The notes: generated by a model not told the origin, from the letters alone. Counted from the stretch's first letter, positions 1 through 6,939 are shown. The stretch is DNA of 15,981 bases from Clostridia bacterium (GCA_017420845.1 JAFQOC010000266.1:1-15981), one strand, 5' to 3'. Translations and numbers: made by a program.

Positions 1-444
1 ATCGTTATCAACGTCGGCGTGGGCGACGCCAAGGAGAACTCCAAGGCCATCGACGCTGTCATCGCTGACATCACCGCTATCACCGGTCAGAAGGCTGTCC
101 CCACTTACGCTCGTAAGTCCGTGGCAAACTTCAAGGTCCGTGAGGGCATGAAGATCGGCGTCAAGGTCACCCTCCGTGGCGAGAAGATGTACGAGTTCGT
201 TGACCGTCTCTTCAACTTCTCCCTCCCCCGCGTCCGCGACTTCAAGGGTATCAACCCCAACGCTTTCGACGGCCGCGGCAACTACACCCTGGGTCTGAAG
301 GAGCAGCTGATCTTCCCCGAGATCGAGTACGACAAGGTCGAAAAGATCCGCGGTATGGACATCTGCTTCGTCACCACCGCCAACACCGACGAGGAAGCTC
401 GCGAGCTGCTCCGTCTGATGGGCGCACCCTACGCAAAGGACTAA
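1..444 (+). CDS. rplE: 50S ribosomal protein L5, 5'-truncated by window edge
   Basis: L5 binds 5S rRNA and helps build the central protuberance of the large subunit. The first base of the window is in frame. The visible 147 residues begin at the family's conserved IVINVGVGDA strand, so about 30 N-terminal residues and the start codon lie upstream of the window. Other L5 hallmarks are AVPTYARKSVANFKVREG, VTLRGEKMYEF, LPRVRDFKGI and the C-terminal GMDICFVTTA block. The gene ends with tandem stops TAA TAG. The second stop overlaps the AGGAGGT ribosome-binding site of rpsZ, only 16 nt before the next start, so the two genes are co-transcribed. An internal in-frame ATG at position 19 is not the start, because conserved sequence precedes it. 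Confidence 0.97.
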   Translation: MVINVGVGDAKENSKAIDAVIADITAITGQKAVPTYARKSVANFKVREGMKIGVKVTLRGEKMYEFVDRLFNFSLPRVRDFKGINPNAFDGRGNYTLGLKEQLIFPEIEYDKVEKIRGMDICFVTTANTDEEARELLRLMGAPYAKD

Positions 445-460
445 TAGGAGGTAACGGATA

Positions 461-646
461 ATGGCAAAGAAGTCTATGATCAACAAGCAGCAGAGAGAGC
501 CTAAGTTCTCTACTCGCGCTTACAACCGCTGCAAGATCTGCGGCCGTCCTCACGCTTACCTCCGCAAGTACGGCATCTGCCGTATCTGCTTCCGCGAGCT
601 CGCCTACAAGGGTGAGATCCCCGGCGTGAAGAAGTCCTCTTGGTAA
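461..646 (+). CDS. rpsZ: 30S ribosomal protein S14, type Z (zinc-binding)
   Basis: S14 sits in the head of the small subunit and contacts 16S rRNA. This is the short 61-residue zinc form typical of Gram-positive bacteria. Four cysteines form the zinc knuckle as C24-x2-C27 and C40-x2-C43, and the C-terminus is the usual KKSSW. AGGAGGT lies 8 nt before the ATG. The gene follows rplE closely but is separated from rpsH by a 248-nt non-coding stretch, which is unusual for this operon. The zinc-free S14 paralogue (rpsN) is not in the window. Confidence 0.98.
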   Translation: MAKKSMINKQQREPKFSTRAYNRCKICGRPHAYLRKYGICRICFRELAYKGEIPGVKKSSW

Positions 647-894
647 TTCGGTAACCCGATTACCAACCCCCCCCTGTCCGAAGGCGCAACGCCTCGGACG
701 GGACCCCCACCTATCGGTAGGAAGACGGGCCGGATATGGCAAGCTCGCGGAGATGGCGAGACCTACCCCGGCGAGACAGTGTCGGTCGGCCCCACGAAAG
801 TGACGGTTCGCGCCCGGTCTGCTCTTAACCCCCGATACGCCGCCAGGATACTGGCAGCAAGATAACTTATAACTTGCATTAGGAGGAAATAGAA
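647..894 (+). other. Long structured intercistronic region between rpsZ and rpsH, candidate cis-acting RNA
   Basis: No coding potential was recognised here. Several stem-loops can be read by eye. GGTAA/TTACC lies at 650-664 with loop CCCGA. A strong hairpin at 673-702 has an 8-bp lower stem, one bulged A and an AGGCG/CGCCT upper stem with a CAA loop. CCTA-TCGG-TAGG lies at 710-721. GCCGG/CCGGC (729-733/768-772) encloses CTCGC/GCGAG (744-748/756-760). A GAAA tetraloop hairpin lies at 793-802, and GCCAG-GATA-CTGGC at 842-855. The segment 716-721 (GGTAGG) can pair either locally with 710-713 or with CCTACC at 761-766, so two mutually exclusive folds exist. The rpsH ribosome-binding site at 881-886 follows. 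A regulatory or processing role is inference; no known RNA family is recognised. Confidence 0.5.
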
Positions 895-1293
895 ATGCAA
901 ATGTCTGATGTTATTGCTGATATGCTCACCAGAATCCGCAATGCGAATACCGCAAAGCATGCTACTGTTGACATTCCCGCATCCAATATGAAGAAGGCCA
1001 TCGCTGAGATCCTCACCGAGGAAGGCTACATCAAGGGCTACACCGTCGTAGACGACGGCAAGCAGGGCACCATCCGCGTGACCCTCAAGTATCTGCCCGG
1101 TAAGCAGAAGGTCATCCGTGGGATCAAGCGCGTTTCCAAGCCCGGCCTGCGTATCTACGCAAGCTGTGAGGATATGCCCAAGGTTATGAACGGTCTCGGT
1201 ATCGCGATCGTCTCCACCTCTAAGGGCGTTATGACCGACAAGAAGGCTCGCTCCCTCAACGTGGGCGGCGAAGTCCTGGCCTTTGTCTGGTAA
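895..1293 (+). CDS. rpsH: 30S ribosomal protein S8
   Basis: S8 is a primary 16S rRNA-binding protein of the small-subunit platform. In E. coli it is also the translational repressor of the spc operon. The 132-residue length is standard. Signature segments are SDVIADMLTRIRNAN near the start, IKRVSKPGLRIYA in the middle and the C-terminal GIAIVSTSKGVMTDKKAR and GGEVLAFVW. AGGAGG at 881-886 places the start at 895, 8 nt downstream; a second ATG two codons later (901) is less well spaced. The 248-nt structured region upstream could control translation from this point on. The downstream stop is followed at once by the rplF ribosome-binding site. Confidence 0.98.
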   Translation: MQMSDVIADMLTRIRNANTAKHATVDIPASNMKKAIAEILTEEGYIKGYTVVDDGKQGTIRVTLKYLPGKQKVIRGIKRVSKPGLRIYASCEDMPKVMNGLGIAIVSTSKGVMTDKKARSLNVGGEVLAFVW

Positions 1294-1314
1294 TTGGACA
1301 GGAGGTACAAGAAT

Positions 1315-1938
1315 ATGTCTAGAATTGGTAGAATGCCCGTGGTAATCCCCGCAGGCGTAACTGTTCAGATTGGTGAAGGCAACCACATCACCGTGAAGGG
1401 CCCCCTCGGTACTCTTGAGAGAACCTTCAATGAGAGAATGAATTTCTCCATCGAGGGCAACGAGGTTCACGTCACCCGTCCCACCGACGAGAAGGAGGAT
1501 CGTAGCATCCACGGACTTTCCCGTGCTCTTCTCCAGGATATGGTCACCGGTGTTTCCCAGGGCTATCAGAAGGTTCTCATGATCATCGGCGTCGGCTACA
1601 AGGCCGTCAAGACCGGTAAGACTCTCCAGCTGTTCCTCGGCCACTCTCTGATGCCCGGGACCGGCCTGCCCCAGGAGAAGTTCATCATGCAGGATACCGA
1701 CTCCATCAAGCTTGAGGTTCCCTCCGAGGACGAGATCAAGAAGGCCGGTATCGACAAGATGACCACCGAGAAGGTCAGCTCCAGCATGATCATCGTGGTT
1801 AAGGGTATTGACAAGCAGGAAGTTGGTCAGGTTGCAGCGGTCATCCGCAGCAAGAGACCCCCCGAGCCCTACCACGGCAAGGGCGTTCGCTACATCGATG
1901 AGAACGTTCGCCGCAAGGCCGGTAAGACCGGTAAGTAA
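1315..1938 (+). CDS. rplF: 50S ribosomal protein L6, with an in-frame insertion
   Basis: L6 lies near the factor-binding site of the large subunit and contacts the sarcin-ricin region of 23S rRNA. The start is the ATG of MSRIGRMPVVIP at 1315, with AGGAGGT at 1300-1306. An in-frame TTG at 1294 is upstream of that ribosome-binding site and is rejected. The protein is 207 residues, whereas the family usually has about 175-185. The N-terminal domain (1-85) looks normal. The extra length lies in the C-terminal domain between LGHS (108-111) and IIVVKGIDKQEVGQVA (159-174). It includes a charged stretch, SEDEIKKAGIDKMTTEKVSS, at about 137-156. The C-terminal RPPEPYHGKGVRY and VRRKAGKTGK are typical. 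Reading frame and codon use are continuous, so this is not a frameshift. Confidence 0.96.
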   Translation: MSRIGRMPVVIPAGVTVQIGEGNHITVKGPLGTLERTFNERMNFSIEGNEVHVTRPTDEKEDRSIHGLSRALLQDMVTGVSQGYQKVLMIIGVGYKAVKTGKTLQLFLGHSLMPGTGLPQEKFIMQDTDSIKLEVPSEDEIKKAGIDKMTTEKVSSSMIIVVKGIDKQEVGQVAAVIRSKRPPEPYHGKGVRYIDENVRRKAGKTGK

Positions 1939-1957
1939 TTGAAAGGAGTGGAATGAA

Positions 1958-2317
1958 ATGGTAAGCAAGAAGGATAAAAACCAGGCCAGACTGAAGAGAC
2001 ACATCCGCATCCGCAGCAAGATCTCCGGTACTGCTGATCGTCCCCGCCTGGCTGTGTACCGTTCCAATGCTAATATCAGCGCTCAGATCATCGACGATGT
2101 GAAGGGTGTGACTCTCGTTGCCGCTTCTACTTACGGCGCAGGCTTTGAGGGTAACGGCGGCAACAAGGCTGCCGCAAGAGAGGTCGGCAAGATGATTGCC
2201 GAGAAGGCTCTCGCACAGGGAATCACCGAGGTCGTGTTCGACCGCGGCGGCTACCTTTATCACGGACGTGTATCGGAATTGGCTGAGGGTGCTCGCGAGG
2301 GCGGCCTGAAGTTCTGA
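1958..2317 (+). CDS. rplR: 50S ribosomal protein L18
   Basis: L18 binds 5S rRNA together with L5 and anchors it in the central protuberance. The protein is 119 residues with a basic N-terminus (KKDKNQARLKRHIRIRSK) and the conserved GTADRPRLAVYRSN, AREVGKMIAEKA and VVFDRGGYLYHGRV blocks. AAAGGAG at 1943-1949 is 8 nt before the ATG, and the gap from rplF is only 19 nt. A 139-nt non-coding stretch with three stem-loops follows before rpsE. Confidence 0.98.
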   Translation: MVSKKDKNQARLKRHIRIRSKISGTADRPRLAVYRSNANISAQIIDDVKGVTLVAASTYGAGFEGNGGNKAAAREVGKMIAEKALAQGITEVVFDRGGYLYHGRVSELAEGAREGGLKF

Positions 2318-2456
2318 TTGTCCTGCAGGATCACGCGGCTACAGCGCCGCGGATCCCCATGGAAGCCCATCCGACATGAGGTCGGATCGGTTCGGTTTGT
2401 ACACGCTCATACGGCCCGGCCGGCCGTTTGAGTAACATTTAGGAGGAAACAAAACT
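2318..2456 (+). other. Structured intercistronic region between rplR and rpsE with three stem-loops
   Basis: This stretch has no recognisable gene. The first stem-loop, at 2328-2356, pairs GGATC with GATCC and GCGGC with GCCGC around loop TACAGC, with a small internal loop; it is preceded by the palindrome TCCTGCAGGA (2321-2330). The second, at 2369-2387, has a perfect 7-bp stem ATCCGAC/GTCGGAT with loop ATGAG. The third, at 2411-2427, has a 6-bp stem ACGGCC/GGCCGT. The rpsE ribosome-binding site AGGAGG (2441-2446) follows in unpaired A-rich sequence. No U-tract follows any stem, so these are not obvious intrinsic terminators. A role in processing, stability or translational control is inference. 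Confidence 0.5.
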
Positions 2457-2960
2457 ATGGCTAACAAGTTTAATCCGGCAGAGGTCGAGCTCAAGGAAAC
2501 GCTCGTCGCTCTGAACCGTGTTTCCAAGACCGTTAAGGGTGGTCGTGTGGCTCGCTTCGCAGCTCTCATGGTTGTGGGCGATCAGAACGGTCACGTCGGC
2601 GTTGGTCTTGGTAAGGCTGCCGAGGTTCCCGAGGCAATCCGCAAGGGCATCGAGGATGCCAAGAAGAATATGATCACCGTCTCTCTGAAGGGTACCACCA
2701 TCCCCCACGAGGTCACCGGTGAGTTTGGCGCCGGCCGCGTTATGCTCAAGCCCGCTGCCCTTGGTACCGGTATCATCGCCGGTGGCAAGGTTCGTGCCGT
2801 GCTGGAGTGCGCCGGTATCTCCAACATTCGCGCGAAGTGCCTGCGCTCCGATAACCCCACCAACGTGGTGAAGGCTACCATCGCAGGTCTTTCCGAGCTC
2901 CGCACCGCTGAGGAGGTCGCTAAGATTCGCGACATCCCTGTGGAGCAGGTTAAGGGTTAA
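2457..2960 (+). CDS. rpsE: 30S ribosomal protein S5
   Basis: S5 lies at the mRNA entry and decoding region of the small subunit and affects translational accuracy. The 167-residue protein has the N-terminal double-stranded-RNA-binding-like domain, including LVALNRVSKTVKGGRVARF (residues 18-36) and ALMVVGDQNGHVGVGLGKA. The C-terminal domain contains the GAGRVMLKPAALGTGIIAGG glycine-rich block and SDNPTNVVKATIAGL. AGGAGG at 2441-2446 is 10 nt before the ATG. The stop overlaps the ribosome-binding site of rpmD. Confidence 0.98.
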   Translation: MANKFNPAEVELKETLVALNRVSKTVKGGRVARFAALMVVGDQNGHVGVGLGKAAEVPEAIRKGIEDAKKNMITVSLKGTTIPHEVTGEFGAGRVMLKPAALGTGIIAGGKVRAVLECAGISNIRAKCLRSDNPTNVVKATIAGLSELRTAEEVAKIRDIPVEQVKG

Positions 2961-2974
2961 GGAGGCGTATGACA

Positions 2975-3154
2975 ATGAAAAAGGTAACACTGAAGAAGAG
3001 TCTGATCGCCGCTAAGCCCAACCAGAAGGCTACGGCTCAGTCCCTGGGTCTGCGCAAGATCGGCGACAGCATCGTCCACGCTGACGACGCCGTCCTCGCC
3101 GGCAAGATCAAGGTTCTCGCTCACCTGGTTGCGGTCGAGACCGTTAACGACTGA
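2975..3154 (+). CDS. rpmD: 50S ribosomal protein L30
   Basis: L30 is a small large-subunit protein that packs on 23S rRNA. The 59-residue form beginning MKKVTLKKSLI has normal length. Its GLRKIGDSIVHAD and the C-terminal KIKVLAHLVAVETV are family features. Two in-frame ATGs exist. The one at 2969 lies only 3 nt after AAGGAGG (2959-2965), while the one at 2975 has a 9-nt spacer and gives the typical N-terminus, so 2975 is chosen. The ribosome-binding site overlaps the rpsE stop codon, which suggests translational coupling. Confidence 0.95.
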   Translation: MKKVTLKKSLIAAKPNQKATAQSLGLRKIGDSIVHADDAVLAGKIKVLAHLVAVETVND

Positions 3155-3171
3155 TAAGGAGGAGAACGAAT

Positions 3172-3615
3172 ATGAAACTCAACGAACTGAGACCCGCTGA
3201 GGGCTCCACCAGAGAGTCCTTCCGCGTTGGCCGCGGCCCCGGCTCCGGTAACGGTAAGACCGCCGGTAAGGGTCACAAGGGTCAGAACGCCCGCTCCGGC
3301 GGCGGTGTCCGTCCCGGCTTCGAGGGCGGTCAGCTCCCTCTGTACCGCAAGCTCCCCAAGAGAGGCTTCCATAACAAGTTCGCCACCGTCTACGCCACCA
3401 TCAACGTGGGCGCTCTGGAGCACAAGTTCCAGGACGGCGAGACTGTCAATCTGGAGACTCTGCTCGCTAAGAAGATCATTCGTAAGCCCTACGATGGTCT
3501 GAAGGTCCTGGGTGACGGCGAGCTCACCAAGAAACTGACTGTTCAGGCTACCGTTTTCTCGGCAGCAGCTAAGGAGAAGATTACTGCAGTAGGTGGACAG
3601 GCAGAGGAGGTATAA
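3172..3615 (+). CDS. rplO: 50S ribosomal protein L15
   Basis: L15 is an early-assembly large-subunit protein. The 147-residue protein starts with MKLNELRPAEGS. It continues with the basic, glycine-rich extension (GRGPGSGNGKTAGKGHKGQ, about residues 20-38) that threads into 23S rRNA, then RSGGGVRPGFEGGQLPLYRKLPKRGF. The globular C-terminal domain ends in AEEV. AAGGAGG at 3156-3162 is 9 nt before the ATG. The final codons contain the ribosome-binding site for secY, and only one base separates the two genes, so secY is probably translationally coupled. Confidence 0.98.
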   Translation: MKLNELRPAEGSTRESFRVGRGPGSGNGKTAGKGHKGQNARSGGGVRPGFEGGQLPLYRKLPKRGFHNKFATVYATINVGALEHKFQDGETVNLETLLAKKIIRKPYDGLKVLGDGELTKKLTVQATVFSAAAKEKITAVGGQAEEV

Positions 3616-3616
3616 T

Positions 3617-4999
3617 ATGCTTCAGACGTTAAAGAACGCGTGGAAAATTCCCGAGCTGAAAAGCAAGCTCCTCTTCACCCTGATGATTATCGTGCTGTAC
3701 CGCCTGGGCTCCAACCTGCCCATGCCTTGGGTAGATCCCTCGATTCTTGAGACCTACTTCAAAGCAACCGGCGGCGGTCTGAGCTGGCTCAACATGCTCT
3801 CCGGCGGCGCACTGGCACAGGCAACCCTGTTTGCTCTGTCCGTGTCTCCCTACATCACGGCTTCCATCGTGATGCAGCTTCTGACCATCGCGATTCCTAA
3901 GCTCGAGGCATGGGCTAAGGAGGGCGAGGCCGGCAAGAAGAAGATTTCCGCTATCACTCGTATCCTGACTGTGGGTCTGGCCCTGGTTACCGCTATCGGT
4001 TACACCATGTTCATGAACGCACAGGGTATGCTTACCTTCACCTCCAACAAGGACTGGACTACTTTTGACAGGTGGTTCGCTTACGTGGTGCTGGTCCTGG
4101 CCTACTGTGCCGGCGCATCCGTCATCATGTGGCTGGCTGAGAAGATCAATGAGCACGGTATCGGTAACGGTATCTCCATCATCCTCTTCGCCAACATCAT
4201 TGCCCGTCTGCCCTCTATGTTTGGCAACGTGTGGGATCGTTGCTTCACCCGTTGGCACATCCTCGTGGAGAACGAGGTCGAGAACTGGAGACTTGTCCAG
4301 TGGCCCATCGGCGCTCTGCTTCTGGCCCTCTTCGCGGCCATCCTGATCGCCGCCGTGGTTGCCGTTGTCTGGTTCTCCAACTCCGAGCGCCGCATCCCCG
4401 TCCAGTACGCTAAGCGTGTGGTCGGTCGTAAGATGTACGGCGGTCAGTCCACCACCCTGCCCATCAAGCTGGATATGGCCGGCGTTATGCCCGTCATCTT
4501 CGCCAGCTCCATCGTGTCCATCCTGCCCACCATTGCCGGCTTCATTCCTGCCAGCAAGACCGGCTTCTGGGGTGGCTTCAGAGACGTGGTGAACAACTAC
4601 CTCGGTCACAACAGCTTCCCCTACATCGCAATGCAGCTCATCCTGATCATTGCGTTCGCTTACTTCTACATCATGATTTCCTTCAATCCTGTGGAAGTGG
4701 CCAATAACCTGCGTAGCAACGGTGGCGCAGTCCCCGGCATCCGTCCCGGTAAGCCTACTGTTGACTACATCAAGAAGATCCTCAACAGAATCACTCTGCT
4801 GGGCGCCATCTTCCTCTGCGGCCTGTCCGGTATCCCCATGATCGTCAATGCCGTCTGGTTTGCCATCGACGGTGTCGGCATCGCCGACCTGGCCTTCAGC
4901 GGTACCTCTCTGCTGATCGTGGTAGGCGTCGCTCTGGAGACCTTCCGTGAGCTGGAGGCTCAGATGACCCTGCGCAACTACAAGGGCTTCCTTGATTGA
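3617..4999 (+). CDS. secY: Preprotein translocase subunit SecY
   Basis: SecY forms the protein-conducting channel of the Sec translocon in the cytoplasmic membrane. The 460-residue protein has about ten hydrophobic helices. Recognisable SecY segments are SPYITASIVMQLL (77-89, end of the plug region/TM2), GIGNGISIILFANI (181-194), RRIPVQYAKRVVGRKMYGG (258-276, cytosolic C4 loop), ISFNPVEVANNLRSNGG (354-370) and IPGIRPGKPT-type VPGIRPGKPT (372-381, C5 loop). The start at 3617 lies 6 nt after GAGGAGG inside the rplO end; an earlier in-frame codon at 3593 would overlap rplO and is rejected. The external loop after TM5 (about 204-230) is somewhat long and makes the protein slightly longer than the usual 420-440 residues. 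Confidence 0.97.
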   Translation: MLQTLKNAWKIPELKSKLLFTLMIIVLYRLGSNLPMPWVDPSILETYFKATGGGLSWLNMLSGGALAQATLFALSVSPYITASIVMQLLTIAIPKLEAWAKEGEAGKKKISAITRILTVGLALVTAIGYTMFMNAQGMLTFTSNKDWTTFDRWFAYVVLVLAYCAGASVIMWLAEKINEHGIGNGISIILFANIIARLPSMFGNVWDRCFTRWHILVENEVENWRLVQWPIGALLLALFAAILIAAVVAVVWFSNSERRIPVQYAKRVVGRKMYGGQSTTLPIKLDMAGVMPVIFASSIVSILPTIAGFIPASKTGFWGGFRDVVNNYLGHNSFPYIAMQLILIIAFAYFYIMISFNPVEVANNLRSNGGAVPGIRPGKPTVDYIKKILNRITLLGAIFLCGLSGIPMIVNAVWFAIDGVGIADLAFSGTSLLIVVGVALETFRELEAQMTLRNYKGFLD

Positions 5000-5086
5000 T
5001 TGCGGCCATACAGCACGGACCGTATGAATCGTAAACTGTTAACCCCTATGACACCCCCTTCAATCTGATACGGAGGAGATAACAAC
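5000..5086 (+). other. secY-adk intercistronic spacer with a weak stem-loop
   Basis: These 87 nt carry no gene. A modest hairpin pairs CATAC (5007-5011) with GTATG (5022-5026) around a 10-nt loop. The rest is unstructured to the eye until the adk ribosome-binding site GGAGGAG at 5072-5078. No promoter is obvious. Confidence 0.4.
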
Positions 5087-5731
5087 ATGAAACTCATTCT
5101 TTTGGGCGCTCCCGGCGCCGGTAAGGGTACTCAGGCAGCCAACATCTGCGCGAAGTACGGCATTCCCGCCATTTCTACGGGCGACGCTCTCCGCGCCGCT
5201 ATCAAGGAAGGCACTCAGCTCGGTCTTGAGGCCAAGAGCTACATGGATGCCGGCAAGCTGGTTCCCGACGAGGTCGTCATCGGCCTCATCAAGGAGAAGC
5301 TCTCGGGCGACTCCTGCAAGAACGGCTTCATTCTGGACGGTTTTCCCCGTTCCATCCCCCAGGCCGAGGCTCTCGACGCCATGGGGATTCAGATGGACGT
5401 AGTCCTGAGTCTGGAGGTCGCTGACGAGAAGATCGTCGAGCGCATGAGCGGACGTCGCGTCTGCCATTGCGGTGCCTCCTACCATGTGGCTTACCTCCCC
5501 CCCAAGACCGAGGGCATCTGCGATAAGTGCGGCGCTGAGCTCTATATCCGCGACGACGACGCTGAGGCTACGGTCCGCAAGAGACTGGACACCTTCCACG
5601 CACAGACCGAGCCCCTCAAGGACTACTACGGCGCCAAGGGTATTCTGGTGACCGTTGAAGGCCGCGAGGAGGTGGAGGATACCTCCGCCGCCGTTCTGGA
5701 GGCTCTGGCCGCCGTGAAGTGCGCTGACTGA
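5087..5731 (+). CDS. adk: Adenylate kinase, long form with zinc-type LID
   Basis: This enzyme interconverts ATP + AMP and 2 ADP in the cytoplasm. The 214-residue long form shows the P-loop GAPGAGKGT (7-15), the AMP-binding STGDALRAAI (30-39), and GFILDGFPRSIPQAEAL (80-96). The LID domain (about 122-158) has cysteines C126, C128, C145 and C148. Zinc-type LIDs normally have C-x2-C-x16-C-x2-C; here the first pair is C-H-C, one residue short, while the second half is normal. GGAGGAG lies 8 nt before the ATG. Codon use matches the ribosomal protein genes, consistent with high expression. The secY-adk-map-infA order is classic for Firmicutes. Confidence 0.97.
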   Translation: MKLILLGAPGAGKGTQAANICAKYGIPAISTGDALRAAIKEGTQLGLEAKSYMDAGKLVPDEVVIGLIKEKLSGDSCKNGFILDGFPRSIPQAEALDAMGIQMDVVLSLEVADEKIVERMSGRRVCHCGASYHVAYLPPKTEGICDKCGAELYIRDDDAEATVRKRLDTFHAQTEPLKDYYGAKGILVTVEGREEVEDTSAAVLEALAAVKCAD

Positions 5732-5755
5732 TCTGCGCATCGAGGTTTTCATCTC

Positions 5756-6517
5756 ATGATCCAACTCAAAAACCCTGATCAGATCAAGATCATGAGGGAA
5801 GCAGGACGAATCACGGGCGAGGCTTTGCTCGTCGCCCGTGACCACGTCCGCCCCGGCATCAGCACCTATGAGCTCGACCGCCTCGTGCGGGAGCACATTG
5901 AGAAGGAAGGGGCAAAGCCCTCCTTCCTGGGCTACGGCGGCTTCCCCGGCAGCGCGTGTATCTCCATTAACGACGAGGTCATCCACGGGATCCCTTCCAA
6001 AAAGCGGTTCCTGCAGGAGGGCGACGTCGTGAAGATCGACGTGGGTGCCTTCTATAAGGGCTTCCACGGTGACAGCGCCCGCACCGTTCCGGTGGGACGG
6101 GTCAGCGATGAGGCACTCAAGCTCATCGAGGTCACACGGGCCTCCTTCTACGCCGGCATCGAGCAGATGAAGGTGGGAGGACGCCTGGGCGACATTGGCG
6201 CCGCCATTGACGGTCTGGTCACAGCAAACGGTTTTTCAACCGTTAAGCGGTATATTGGCCACGGCATCGGCCGTGATCTCCACGAATCCCCGGACGTTCC
6301 CAACTACGGGACACCGGGCCGCGGCACCCGTCTTTGCGCCGGTTTGGTTCTGGCCATCGAGCCTATGGTCAACATCGGTACCGAGACAGTTCGGGAGCTT
6401 AGCGACGGATGGACGGTCAAAACCGCTGACGGCTCCCTGTCAGCTCACTACGAGAACACCGTAGCGCTGACCGGGGACGGAATCATTAACCTGACGCTCA
6501 TCGAGAAGGATTTCTGA
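5756..6517 (+). CDS. map: Type I methionine aminopeptidase
   Basis: The enzyme removes N-terminal methionine from nascent proteins. The 253-residue protein is a single pita-bread catalytic domain with no N-terminal zinc extension. The expected five metal ligands are D95 (VKIDVG), D106 (GDSART), H169 (IGHGIG), E202 (IEPM) and E233 (YENT); H77 (VIHGIP) is the conserved substrate-site histidine. GAGGT at 5742-5746 is a weaker ribosome-binding site than those of its neighbours, 9 nt before the ATG. Codon use also differs: it contains CGG, GGG and ACA codons that the ribosomal genes avoid. Both point to lower translation within the same transcript. Confidence 0.97.
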   Translation: MIQLKNPDQIKIMREAGRITGEALLVARDHVRPGISTYELDRLVREHIEKEGAKPSFLGYGGFPGSACISINDEVIHGIPSKKRFLQEGDVVKIDVGAFYKGFHGDSARTVPVGRVSDEALKLIEVTRASFYAGIEQMKVGGRLGDIGAAIDGLVTANGFSTVKRYIGHGIGRDLHESPDVPNYGTPGRGTRLCAGLVLAIEPMVNIGTETVRELSDGWTVKTADGSLSAHYENTVALTGDGIINLTLIEKDF

Positions 6518-6572
6518 TGAGTGTCAGACCCAATCCCATCACAAATATCAGACACAAGAGAGGAAATTCTTC

Positions 6573-6791
6573 ATGGCGAAGGATGATGTCATTGAGTTTG
6601 AGGGTGAGGTTGTGGAAGCTCTTCCCAACGCTACCTTCAAGGTGCGCCTGCCCAACGGTCACGTGGTGACCGCCCATATCTCGGGCAAGCTGCGCATGAA
6701 CTATATCCGCATTCTCCCCGGCGATCGCGTGACCATCGAAGTCTCGGTCTATGATCTGGACAAGGGCCGCATCACCTGGAGATCCAAGTAA
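6573..6791 (+). CDS. infA: Translation initiation factor IF-1
   Basis: IF-1 binds the A site of the small subunit during initiation. The 72-residue protein is a single S1-like OB fold and matches the family end to end: MAKDDVIEFEGEVVEALPN, FKVRLPNGHVVTAHISGKLR, NYIRILPGDRVTIEVS and the C-terminal GRITWRSK. AGAGGAAA (6559-6566) precedes the ATG. The 55-nt gap from map holds no extra gene; the KOW-domain gene found here in some Bacilli is absent. Confidence 0.98.
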   Translation: MAKDDVIEFEGEVVEALPNATFKVRLPNGHVVTAHISGKLRMNYIRILPGDRVTIEVSVYDLDKGRITWRSK

Positions 6792-6825
6792 TACCCGAAA
6801 TTTGAGAAAGGCATGGTAATCACAA

Positions 6826-6939
6826 ATGAAAGTGAAGCCGTCCGTTAAGAAGATCTGCGAGAAGTGCAAGATCATCAAGAGAAAAGGTAAGATCATGGTC
6901 ATCTGCGAGAACCCCAAGCACAAGCAGAGACAGGGTTAA
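6826..6939 (+). CDS. rpmJ: 50S ribosomal protein L36, zinc-binding form
   Basis: L36 is the smallest large-subunit protein. The 37-residue product starts MKVKPSVKKICEKCKIIKRK and ends NPKHKQRQG. Zinc ligands are C11, C14, C27 and H32, which makes this the C+ (zinc) paralogue. The purine-rich GAGAAAGG (6804-6811) is a weak, distant ribosome-binding site. The position between infA and rpsM is the conserved one. The gene is short enough to be missed by length-filtered gene calling. Confidence 0.97.
   Translation: MKVKPSVKKICEKCKIIKRKGKIMVICENPKHKQRQG

Noticed and set aside
869..874. TATAAC as a promoter -10 before rpsH
   Set aside because: No -35 box at acceptable spacing; the A/T-rich run is explained as an open leader before the ribosome-binding site.
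1294..1314. Upstream TTG start for rplF
   Set aside because: It lies before the AGGAGGT site and abuts the rpsH stop; MSRIGRMPVVIP is the conserved N-terminus.
763..2067. Long minus-strand open frame of 434 codons opposite rpsH, rplF and rplR
   Set aside because: It is antisense to three certain genes, has low-complexity L/G/D/H composition, and results from strong codon bias on the coding strand.
3593..3616. Upstream start for secY inside rplO
   Set aside because: No ribosome-binding site fits, and the ATG at 3617 is well spaced from GAGGAGG.
3629..4609. Minus-strand open frame of 326 codons opposite secY
   Set aside because: Mirror frame of a certain membrane protein gene; rich in H, G, D and Q with no family features.
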